Positions 1 to 5,272 of a stretch of 5,925 nucleotides of DNA are shown one piece after another. The DNA lies in contig JBEKDJ010000322.1 in assembly GCA_050014415.1 (NCBI GenBank), positions 1 to 5,925 of the forward strand, in the 5' to 3' direction. Numbering within the stretch: the first letter of the stretch is position 1; each line of letters starts with the position of its first letter. The translations under genes and the position numbers were made by a program. Below the pieces are notes generated by a model. That model was not told the DNA's origin and did no database searches. It worked only from the letters and a program-made list of their open reading frames with translations. The DNA comes from JBEKDJ01 sp050014415. Its GTDB lineage: Bacteria; Desulfobacterota; BSN033; UBA1163.

Positions 1-549
1 ATGGAAAAGATCCGCGGGAAAGGCTGTAATGCACCTATGGAGGACCAATGCCTATTTTTAGGGGCTTTTGCCACGACCATTGTTGAAATTGAAGCTGGTC
101 ATAGGATTACCAAGGCTGAAGCGAAGAAAATAATCAAAAAGGCCCAGGATCTCGGTCTGGTCCATCAGGCGAACGCCAATGCACGGCCTCTCGCTATTTG
201 CAATTGCTGTACCTGTTGCTGTGGCACTCTAAAACCTCTGCTTGCGGGTCATCCCCAGCCATCTCTTAAGTCTAACTTTCACTCTGAATTCAATATTGAG
301 CTCTGCAAAGGCACTTGTCCGGAATGCGTGAAGATCTGCCCCGCCAAAGCTATCACCATTGATAAGAAGAATATGAGACCGTTAACTAATTCGGATAAAT
401 GCATTGGCTGTGGTCTTTGCGTCGTAGCTTGCCCTGAAAAAGCATTAACACTAAAGCGAAAGGAGAAGCCATTCATCTATCCAGATACCTGGGATGACTA
501 TCTGCGTACCAGGGCTCTACAAAGTGGTAGAACAGAATTCTACAAATAG
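1..549 (+). CDS. 4Fe-4S dicluster ferredoxin-domain protein, probably 5'-truncated by the window edge
   Basis: This is an iron-sulfur protein, probably a cytoplasmic electron carrier or subunit. Visible are 182 residues ending in TAG. C9 and C17 lie in GKGCNAPMEDQC, followed by a helical segment (about 36-58). A dense cysteine cluster CNCCTCCC lies at 67-74. Two ferredoxin-type motifs follow: C102-x3-C106-x2-C109-x3-C113-P and C134-x2-C137-x2-C140-x3-C144-P. The second has canonical [4Fe-4S] spacing; the first has one extra residue in its first gap. An ATG sits at base 1, but related proteins as I recall them carry more N-terminal sequence with a CxCR-like motif just before this point. The true start is therefore probably upstream and this Met internal. 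The stop is TAG, and a TGA follows after one more codon. The Fe-S assignment is firm; the partner and substrate are unknown. Confidence 0.85.
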   Translation: MEKIRGKGCNAPMEDQCLFLGAFATTIVEIEAGHRITKAEAKKIIKKAQDLGLVHQANANARPLAICNCCTCCCGTLKPLLAGHPQPSLKSNFHSEFNIELCKGTCPECVKICPAKAITIDKKNMRPLTNSDKCIGCGLCVVACPEKALTLKRKEKPFIYPDTWDDYLRTRALQSGRTEFYK

Positions 550-575
550 GCATGAATGTTTCGGGCTCCCTTCAA

Positions 576-620
576 GAATCCTGTGAGGATCATCAGGGGA
601 TTGCTTCGCTCGCAATGACG
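576..620. repeat. Dispersed intergenic repeat, 'CGTCATTGCGAGCGAAGCAATC' type
   Basis: On the minus strand this stretch contains CGTCATTGCGAGCGAAGCAA (complement of 601-620) followed by CCCC. I recall this kind of interspersed repeat from intergenic DNA of many bacteria, including Desulfobacterota and Rickettsiales. A small hairpin (ATCCT/AGGAT, 579-591, loop GTG) lies at its left end. Only one copy is visible, so calling it a repeat rests on recognition; the exact limits are uncertain. Confidence 0.45.
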
Positions 621-645
621 GCTCGGCTGCAATGCAAACTATAAT
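615..645 (+). promoter_or_regulatory. Possible sigma70-type promoter for hypA
   Basis: A perfect TATAAT lies at 640-645, with ATGACG (4 of 6 to the -35 consensus) at 615-620 and a slightly long 19-bp spacer. Transcription would begin near 652, giving a leader of about 16 nt before the hypA ATG at 668. The -35 element lies inside the dispersed repeat. It is supported only by consensus match and position. Confidence 0.35.
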
Positions 646-667
646 ATGCTCTGAGCAATAAAACGGT

Positions 668-1009
668 ATGCATGAGTTCAGTATCACGATGAGTATCATG
701 TCGATTGTGCTGCAAAAGGCTGAAGAAGTGCAGGCAAACAAGATAACCAGCATAGACCTTCAAATTGGCAGATTGGCGGGTATTATCCCCGAATGTGTCC
801 GACTCCAATTCGATCTCCTAAGCAGAGGGACTATTGCTGCTGGCGCCAGCCTCTCCTTCAACCAGCCACCCACAAAACTGCACTGCCGCAAATGCAATGT
901 GATCTACTCATCGGACAACTCTGATTTAGCCTGTCCCAACTGCCGGGGGGAGGAAATAGAGATCCTATCGGGGTTCGAATTGTTTGTCGAAAGCATGGAA
1001 GTGGAATGA
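668..1009 (+). CDS. hypA: Hydrogenase nickel incorporation protein HypA
   Basis: This is a cytoplasmic metallochaperone that, with HypB, inserts nickel into NiFe-hydrogenase large-subunit precursors. Its 113 residues match the usual HypA length. The N-terminus is the diagnostic MHE: in the family His2, next to Glu3, is the nickel ligand, and this also fixes the start codon. The zinc site is two CxxC knuckles, C73-RK-C76 and C89-PN-C92. The ending GFELFVESMEVE is typical of the C-terminal strand. Nothing is missing. The Shine-Dalgarno is weak (ACGG just before the ATG). hypB follows on the same strand, but about 240 bp of repeat DNA separates them, so tight co-translation is unlikely. A TATAAT 22 bp upstream may be its promoter. 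HybF, its hydrogenase-2-specific paralogue, is the only alternative name. Confidence 0.95.
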   Translation: MHEFSITMSIMSIVLQKAEEVQANKITSIDLQIGRLAGIIPECVRLQFDLLSRGTIAAGASLSFNQPPTKLHCRKCNVIYSSDNSDLACPNCRGEEIEILSGFELFVESMEVE

Positions 1010-1017
1010 ATTACTGG

Positions 1018-1158
1018 CAGGCTGCTGAAAAACGCCCATCTGCTGCGTTGTCCTCATCCTTCGTCATTGCGGCGTACATCCAATTGTACGCCTCACTCCT
1101 CAGTCCCGCCGTCGGCGGGATTCGGGAGCCTTGCATATGGGCATTTTTGAGCAGCCTG
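1018..1158. repeat. 141-bp inverted-repeat (MITE/REP-like) element between hypA and hypB
   Basis: The ends are 26-bp inverted repeats: 1018-1043 pairs with 1133-1158 at 23 of 26 positions, starting CAGGCTGCT on the left and its complement AGCAGCCTG on the right. Inside are two more perfect hairpins: 1071-1078 with 1085-1092 (8 bp, GGCGTACA) and 1104-1110 with 1114-1120 (7 bp, TCCCGCC, loop GTC). The element begins 9 bp after the hypA stop. It has no credible ORF of its own; the short frame at 1006-1188 is just the repeat read through. The structure fits a non-autonomous, transposase-mobilised palindromic element. I recall similar CAGGCTGCT...CAAAAATG-type intergenic repeats in deltaproteobacterial genomes, but copy number cannot be judged here. 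Confidence 0.7.
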
Positions 1159-1174
1159 GGAAAAATCACTTTTT

Positions 1175-1198
1175 CAGCAACCTGCTAGCAGGTTGCTG
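1175..1198. repeat. Perfect 24-bp palindrome
   Basis: The sequence reads identically on both strands, half-site CAGCAACCTGCT, centred at 1186/1187. It is preceded by a T-run (CTTTTT at 1169-1174). As RNA it would make a GC-rich hairpin with essentially no loop. It could be part of the composite repeat next to it, a bidirectional terminator (its A-run partner is less clear), or a binding site for a dimeric protein. The following 1199-1240 looks like further repeat debris (GGCGGGC context) and holds no gene. Confidence 0.6.
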
Positions 1199-1249
1199 TC
1201 ATCCCCGTCACTAAAGGCGGGCTTTCTTGCATGGTAAACAGGGGGAGTG

Positions 1250-1975
1250 ATGAAGGTCACCGTTCTGCAGAACATTATGAGTGCCAATGATCAGATCGCC
1301 GCCCGGAATAAGGAACTGCTGGAGAAAGATAAAGTCTTTGCAATAAACGTGATGTCATCACCCGGAGCGGGCAAGACGACTCTTATTTTGGAAACAATAC
1401 GGCGGCTTAAGAACAAAATCAGGATTGCCGTCATAGAAGGCGACATTGCCTCCACCATTGACGCTGATAAGATTAGCAAAGAAGGCATCCCGGCAGTCCA
1501 GATAAATACGGGTGGCCAGTGCCACATCGATGCAAGTATGGTCGGCACCGCCCTGGAGAAGCTGTCCCCTGAGGAAATTGATCTTTTGTTCATTGAGAAT
1601 GTCGGTAATCTCGTCTGTCCTGCTGAATTCCAGATCGGGGCGCAGAAGAGTGTCATGCTCCTCAGTATCCCCGAAGGCGATGACAAACCCTACAAATATC
1701 CCCTGATGTTCACTACAGTGGACGCCGTAGTGATTGGCAAAATGGACTATCAGCCCCTATCTGATTTCAACCTAGCGACCTTCTGTAAGACCGTGACGGG
1801 CATGAATCCCAAAGTTGAGCTCTTCAAGTTATCCGCCAAGACGGGCGAGGGTATGGACAGCTGGATAACCTGGCTTGAATTACAGCTAACAGATGCTCAA
1901 AGTGGTATGGCCCAAAGGGTATCATCATCGCGGGATTTGGTAAGCCGTCCGCGATTCGAACCCGGGAGTACCTGA
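1250..1975 (+). CDS. hypB: Hydrogenase nickel incorporation GTPase HypB
   Basis: This SIMIBI-class GTPase works with HypA in loading nickel into NiFe hydrogenases. Numbering is from the ATG at 1250, giving the typical start MKVTVLQNI; a GTG one codon earlier is possible, with GGGGGAG just ahead. The P-loop is SSPGAGKTT (36-44). EGD (63-65) is a switch-region Asp motif. GGQCH (88-92) and NLVCP (120-124) supply the conserved Cys/His of the G-domain metal site. The base-recognition motif reads GKMD (163-166) instead of NKxD. LSAKTGEGM (194-202) is the G5 region. There is no His-rich N-terminus, so it lacks a nickel-storage tail. Homology should end near residue 213; about 28 extra residues follow, and the last dozen (RPRFEPGST at the end) are encoded antisense to a tRNA-like remnant. 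The native stop has probably been lost and replaced. Confidence 0.93.
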   Translation: MKVTVLQNIMSANDQIAARNKELLEKDKVFAINVMSSPGAGKTTLILETIRRLKNKIRIAVIEGDIASTIDADKISKEGIPAVQINTGGQCHIDASMVGTALEKLSPEEIDLLFIENVGNLVCPAEFQIGAQKSVMLLSIPEGDDKPYKYPLMFTTVDAVVIGKMDYQPLSDFNLATFCKTVTGMNPKVELFKLSAKTGEGMDSWITWLELQLTDAQSGMAQRVSSSRDLVSRPRFEPGST

Positions 1976-2013
1976 TCAAAAGTCGGATACTCCTACCAAG
2001 ACATAACCTCGAA
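1938..2013 (-). pseudogene. Decayed tRNA-like sequence (UUU, lysine-type anticodon arm), 3' half preserved
   Basis: On the minus strand a 76-nt cloverleaf can be laid out ending in an encoded CCA (1940-1938). The T-arm (1965-1949) has stem CCGGG/CGCGG, with one mismatch, around the classic loop TTCGAAT. Before it come a 5-nt variable loop, an anticodon arm with loop CTTTTGA (anticodon TTT) on a stem with one mismatch, and a D-loop remnant CTTGGTAG. The D stem is poor and the 5' acceptor strand (2013-2007) does not pair with the 3' strand ACGGCTT (1948-1942). It is therefore not a working tRNA. It may be the remnant left when an element used a tRNA 3' end as its attachment site, or a partial tRNA duplication. 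It overlaps the end of hypB in antisense. The same bases can form another hairpin, 1965-1972 with 1985-1993, across the hypB stop codon. Confidence 0.5.
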
Positions 2014-2534
2014 GAATGACTCCGCGCATGTTCTCACTCGTCTCAGCGAGACCCAGCAATCCATGAACTTGGAGAAGGGTTTCATACCTTGTTCTGGAAA
2101 GCCCCTTCTGGTGGAGCTGAGGTATCCATTGGTAGTACTACATAGAAACCGATATGGTCCTTGGCTCAGTTATGCAACAGGCAGCATTTTGGCTTTTCGT
2201 TCAATATCGGAGAAAAGTCAATCAGTATTCTCAGATTGTCTCTCATTGCAGTGATGGTTATTTATGGTAGTCATATTGACTCCTTGACTAAATTTGTTGA
2301 TGATAAGATGACGCCTCGGGAATCAACAGACAAAACATTTAGAAAATCATACTTTCGTATAATTGTCATAAGAATGGCCATCGATTATTATGATGGGTTG
2401 GAATGCATTTCTTTGCCATACGAAATGATAAAGTGACGAAATAGGAAATACTGGCGCTACAAAGAAAGGCAAGTAGACTCGTATTTTGAATGTATTTAAG
2501 ATTTCGGGGTCTCATAATTCCCTGATTTATATAG
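2014..2534. other. AT-rich gap without a convincing gene
   Basis: About 520 bp lie between the tRNA-like remnant and the terminator-like hairpin. Frames of 63 and 91 codons exist on the + strand (2063-2254 and 2161-2436, the latter starting at TTG), but neither has a Shine-Dalgarno sequence or a recognisable family. The DNA from about 2160 is clearly richer in A and T than the flanking genes. A small perfect hairpin GTCTC-AGC-GAGAC lies at 2040-2052. Next to a tRNA-like 3' end, a degraded integrated element is one possible origin, but no integrase or transposase motif is visible. Confidence 0.4.
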
Positions 2535-2564
2535 ATGCTGAATCAAGTTCAGCATGAGTTTTTT
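2535..2564 (+). terminator. Rho-independent terminator-like hairpin with T-run
   Basis: A perfect 8-bp stem ATGCTGAA (2535-2542) / TTCAGCAT (2548-2555) with loop TCAAG is followed by GAG and six T (2559-2564). It would end + strand transcription coming from the hypB side before the UroD-like gene. The stem is only moderately GC-rich. The core also resembles a common intergenic repeat (GATGCTGAA...TTCAGCATGA), so it may be a repeat doing double duty. Confidence 0.5.
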
Positions 2565-2571
2565 CTGGTTT

Positions 2572-2600
2572 TTGACTTTTTCAAATCCACCATGAATTAT
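2572..2600 (+). promoter_or_regulatory. Possible sigma70-type promoter for the UroD-like gene
   Basis: TTGACT at 2572-2577 (5 of 6) and AATTAT at 2595-2600 (4 of 6) are separated by exactly 17 bp, just after the terminator-like hairpin. Transcription would start near 2607, directly before the AAGGAGAGGAGG ribosome binding region at 2612-2623. The position is sensible, but the match is moderate. Confidence 0.3.
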
Positions 2601-2632
2601 CCTATCAGAGAAAGGAGAGGAGGCAGGTGTCT

Positions 2633-3682
2633 ATGGAAAAAACATCAGAGGAGCTTTTTAAAGAAAGAGAAAAGCGGGTCTTTGACGCCATTCATTTGAG
2701 AGTGCCCGACAGGGTTCCTGTCAGTGCATTTGGCAGTTTTTTCTCAGCCAAGTACTATGGGTTTACCTGCAGAGATGTGATGTATGACCGGGATAAGGCA
2801 GAGCAGGCAGCTCTGCGGTTCCTTCAGGAGTTTCAGCCCGACACCGGGGAAAACCCCTTCATGTTCACCTTGATAGGGGCGCAGCTTGAGTCTATCGGAT
2901 ACAACCGTCTCGCCTGGCCTGGGCACGGCCTGGATGACATGTCTTCCTATCAGTTTTTGGAGAGAGAAACGATGACAGAGGGCGAATACGATGAGTACCT
3001 TTTTGATCCTACGGACTTTGTCATTCGGAAAGTCTGGCCTCGTATTTTTGACGCACTGAAGCCCTTTGAGAATCTCCCTTCATTGCACATTGTAACGGAC
3101 TATATGAGTGTCGGTACATTCGCCGCCTTCGCTGAACCGGCGATGCAGAAGGCCATAGAAGCGATGGTGAATACGGGAAGAATAGTCCAGCAAACGATGG
3201 GTTCAGCCATGACGTTTGACCAGAAGCTTGTGGAACTCGGATTTCCCATCATCATGGGGAGTGCCGCCTTGGTGCCCTTTGACTACATCTCTGATATTCT
3301 CAGAGGGACAAAAGGGGCAATGGTGGACATGAGGCGGGTTCCTGATAAACTCCTCGCCATGATCGAGAAAGTATACCCCATGATGACTAGAATGGGATTG
3401 GCTGCAAAATGGGTGGATAAAAAAGGCGTTTTCATACCCCTTCACAAAGGTCTCGACGGTTTCATGTCTACTGACCAGTTTAAGACTTTCTACTGGCCCT
3501 GGCTCAAGAAGATGATCGAGACATTCATCGCTGAAGATCTTATCCCCATGGTGTTATGGGAGGGGCATTGCGACACCCGCCTGGAGTTGATTGGCGATAT
3601 TCCTAAGGGAAAGGCGCTGTACATGTTTGAGAGAACAGACATGTTCAAAGCCAAGGAAGTCCTAGGTGATGTGGTCTGCTAG
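2633..3682 (+). CDS. UroD-family (methylcobamide methyltransferase-like) protein, cut by an in-frame TAG
   Basis: This is a member of the uroporphyrinogen decarboxylase (URO-D) superfamily, a TIM-barrel fold that includes HemE and the MtaA/MtbA/CmuA methyltransferases moving methyl groups from corrinoid proteins. The N-terminal VPDRVPV (24-30), the long acidic region with EGEYDEYLFDPTDF, and the WEGHCDTRLE segment (309-318) fit the methyltransferase-like branch; the HemE N-terminal PVWxMRQAGR signature is absent. The substrate is unknown. ATG 2633 is chosen because GGAGG (2619-2623) lies 9 nt ahead; GTG 2627 in the same frame is served equally well by AAGGAG at 2612-2617. The reading frame stops at TAG 3680-3682 after ...LGDVVC (349 residues), exactly where relatives continue CxxGNVP. 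The rest of the domain follows in frame to 3877, so this is a disrupted or recoded gene of about 414 codons. Confidence 0.85.
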   Translation: MEKTSEELFKEREKRVFDAIHLRVPDRVPVSAFGSFFSAKYYGFTCRDVMYDRDKAEQAALRFLQEFQPDTGENPFMFTLIGAQLESIGYNRLAWPGHGLDDMSSYQFLERETMTEGEYDEYLFDPTDFVIRKVWPRIFDALKPFENLPSLHIVTDYMSVGTFAAFAEPAMQKAIEAMVNTGRIVQQTMGSAMTFDQKLVELGFPIIMGSAALVPFDYISDILRGTKGAMVDMRRVPDKLLAMIEKVYPMMTRMGLAAKWVDKKGVFIPLHKGLDGFMSTDQFKTFYWPWLKKMIETFIAEDLIPMVLWEGHCDTRLELIGDIPKGKALYMFERTDMFKAKEVLGDVVC

Positions 3683-3877
3683 CAGGGAAACGTTCCCCTG
3701 TCCCTGCTTGTTGGGGGAATTCCGGACGATGTGAAAGACTATTGTAGGAAACTCATTGATAGAGTGGGAAAGGGAGGCGGTTTCATTCTAGGTCCCTCAA
3801 CTTCCTTAGATGATGCCAAGCCGGAAAATGTTAAGGCCATGTTTGATGTCGCAAGAGAGCATGGTGTCTATGGATAG
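3683..3877 (+). pseudogene. In-frame C-terminal remainder of the UroD-like gene beyond the TAG
   Basis: Directly after the TAG, in the same frame, 64 codons read QGNVPLSLLVGG, then a helix (DDVKDYCRKLIDRVG), GKGGGFILGPS, and the ending DAKPENVKAMFDVAREHGVYG before TAG 3875-3877. These are the expected last strand/helix units of the UroD barrel: the GNVP turn, the GGGFIL strand and the PENVKAM helix of this family. No frameshift, deletion or other stop is present, so only one codon separates it from an intact gene. Family members as I recall them have a hydrophobic residue (Ile or Leu) at the TAG position. There is no ribosome binding site for independent translation of this part. Confidence 0.8.
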
Positions 3878-3903
3878 AATGATATGAGGAAAGGAAGTTC
3901 ACC

Positions 3904-3948
3904 GTGAGGGCAAAGGTGCTTTTTATTCGATTCTTCCAGTTCTATTGA
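3904..3948 (+). CDS. Possible 14-codon ORF, unknown
   Basis: GTG 3904 is preceded by AAGGAAG (3891-3897) at a 6-nt spacing, a better ribosome binding site than hypA or coaBC have. The peptide is short and hydrophobic (VRAKVLFIRFFQFY), then TGA. The beginning resembles the first strand of B12-binding/radical-SAM proteins (MxxKVLFI...), so it may be the stump of a truncated gene; it may equally be chance. No function is claimed. Confidence 0.2.
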   Translation: MRAKVLFIRFFQFY

Positions 3949-4000
3949 TGCAAGGCTTTATCATCGGGACCAGAACAGTCTTGCAGATGGAACCAAATGT

Positions 4001-4029
4001 TTGAGAATAGAACTATTTTATGATATATA
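4001..4029 (+). promoter_or_regulatory. coaBC: Possible promoter placing coaBC on a near-leaderless transcript
   Basis: TTGAGA at 4001-4006 (5 of 6) and TATATA at 4024-4029 (4 of 6) are spaced 17 bp apart. The expected start, 6-8 nt downstream, falls at 4035-4037, on the coaBC ATG itself. That agrees with the absence of a Shine-Dalgarno sequence before the gene. It rests only on consensus matching in AT-rich DNA. Confidence 0.35.
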
Positions 4030-4036
4030 GTCTTCT

Positions 4037-5272
4037 ATGCTGAAGGGAAAAGAAATCGTTATAGGGGTGACCGGAGGGATTGCTGTTTATAAGGCGGCAG
4101 AGTTGGTCAGGCTCTTGATCAAAGCAGGGTCAAGGGTGCATGTGGTCATGACACAGAATGCTCAGCAATTCGTAGCTCCTCTCACATTTGAAACTCTTTC
4201 AGGGAATCCGGTAGTCACCGAGCTCTTTGCTCTTATCGAAGATGAAAAGATCGGCCATATCGCACTAGCTGATCTAGCGGATTTGATCGTCATTCTTCCT
4301 GCAACTGCAAATATCATTGGGAAGATCGCGAATGGGATTGCCGACGATTTTCTTTCCACTATGGTGATGGCATCAAAGGCACCCGTCCTTTTCGCTCCCT
4401 CGATGAATGTCAACATGTGGGAGAACCAGGCCGTTCAGAAGAATATTCAGATATTGCTCGAGAGAGGCTATCAGATCATAGAACCTGGAGAAGGGGAACT
4501 GGCTTGCCATTGGTATGGAAAAGGAAGATTGGCTGAATTGGATGAAGTGCTGGAGAAGGTAGAGGATTTCCTCTCCCAGAAAGATTTGGAGGGTGAGAAG
4601 GTCCTGGTTACTGCTGGCCCTACCCAAGAGCCCATCGATCCTGTGCGATTTCTCACGAATCATTCCTCGGGGAAGATGGGTTTTGCCTTGGCGAAAGTGG
4701 CAAGAAGAAGAGGGGCGGAGGTGATTTTGGTTGCAGGTCCTACGCTCCTTTCCCTGCCGCGAAACGATATCGAAGTTATCCCCATCCGAACGGCTTCCGA
4801 AATGAGGGAGGCCGTCTTGAGTCATGTTGAGAAGTGCACCGTAGTGATCAAGGCAGCGGCCGTCTCGGATTACCGGCCTGGGGTGACGAGTAAGACGAAG
4901 TTGAAAAAGACCGAACCGCATTACTCTCTGGAATTGGAGAGGACGGCGGACATCCTCAAAGAGATAGGAAAGAGGAAAGGCGATCGAATCGTTGTCGGAT
5001 TCGCCGCTGAGACAGAGGATTTGGTCGCCCATGCCCGTAAGAAGTTGCTGGAGAAGAACCTCGATCTTATTGTGGTCAATGATGTAACAAAACCGGGTTC
5101 AGGTTTTGGTTCGGATACCAATCAGGTCAAGATACTCCTTCCGTCCGGAGAGGTGAAGGATCTACCGGTAATGCCAAAAGAAGAGGTATCCCAGTATATC
5201 CTGGATGAGGTCGTTAATTTGTTGAAACAGAAGAAGATTAACAAAATTCGGCCAAATCCCGAGTACCCTTGA
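4037..5272 (+). CDS. coaBC: Bifunctional phosphopantothenoylcysteine decarboxylase / phosphopantothenate-cysteine ligase
   Basis: This enzyme carries out two consecutive steps of coenzyme A synthesis: CoaB joins 4'-phosphopantothenate to cysteine with CTP, and the FMN-dependent CoaC decarboxylates the product to 4'-phosphopantetheine. The 411 residues match the fused Dfp family. CoaC domain (1-180): VTGGIAVYKA (11-20), catalytic His74 in IGHIALA, PSMNVNMW (121-128, substrate Asn motif), and Cys157 in the active-site lid LACHWYGKGR. CoaB domain (186-400): TAGPTQEPIDPVR (192-204), FLTNHSSGKMG (205-215), KAAAVSDYRP (272-281) and the lysine-rich KTKLKK (286-291), which includes the ligase lysine. 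The lid has His at 158 where Gly is usual. ATG 4037 is the natural start; no Shine-Dalgarno precedes it. Both activities should be intact. It is a single-gene unit here. Confidence 0.97.
   Translation: MLKGKEIVIGVTGGIAVYKAAELVRLLIKAGSRVHVVMTQNAQQFVAPLTFETLSGNPVVTELFALIEDEKIGHIALADLADLIVILPATANIIGKIANGIADDFLSTMVMASKAPVLFAPSMNVNMWENQAVQKNIQILLERGYQIIEPGEGELACHWYGKGRLAELDEVLEKVEDFLSQKDLEGEKVLVTAGPTQEPIDPVRFLTNHSSGKMGFALAKVARRRGAEVILVAGPTLLSLPRNDIEVIPIRTASEMREAVLSHVEKCTVVIKAAAVSDYRPGVTSKTKLKKTEPHYSLELERTADILKEIGKRKGDRIVVGFAAETEDLVAHARKKLLEKNLDLIVVNDVTKPGSGFGSDTNQVKILLPSGEVKDLPVMPKEEVSQYILDEVVNLLKQKKINKIRPNPEYP

Noticed and set aside
1006..1188. 60-codon + frame overlapping the hypA stop (ATGA junction)
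   Set aside because: The start-stop overlap looks like translational coupling, but the frame reads straight through the inverted-repeat element and into the palindrome; there is no protein-like pattern or family.
1938..2013. A functional tRNA-Lys gene
   Set aside because: The acceptor stem does not pair, the D stem is poor and three arms carry mismatches; only the 3' half is tRNA-like.
1979..2137. 53-codon stop-to-stop frame on the minus strand beside the tRNA-like remnant, with a fairly protein-like composition (LLQVHGLLGLAETSE)
   Set aside because: It has no start codon with a ribosome binding site except an internal ATG leaving 18 residues, no recognised family, and a length common by chance. 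It could be a gene fragment, but nothing supports that.
2063..2436. Two overlapping + frames of 63 and 91 codons in the gap after hypB
   Set aside because: No Shine-Dalgarno (one starts at TTG), AT-rich composition unlike the genes, no recognisable domain.
2627..3877. HemE, true uroporphyrinogen decarboxylase
   Set aside because: The HemE N-terminal signature is absent, and the PDRVPV start and long acidic inserts fit the methyltransferase-like branch of the superfamily.
4373..5032. 219-codon minus-strand frame inside coaBC
   Set aside because: It is antisense to well-conserved CoaBC motifs along its whole length; a shadow of the real gene.
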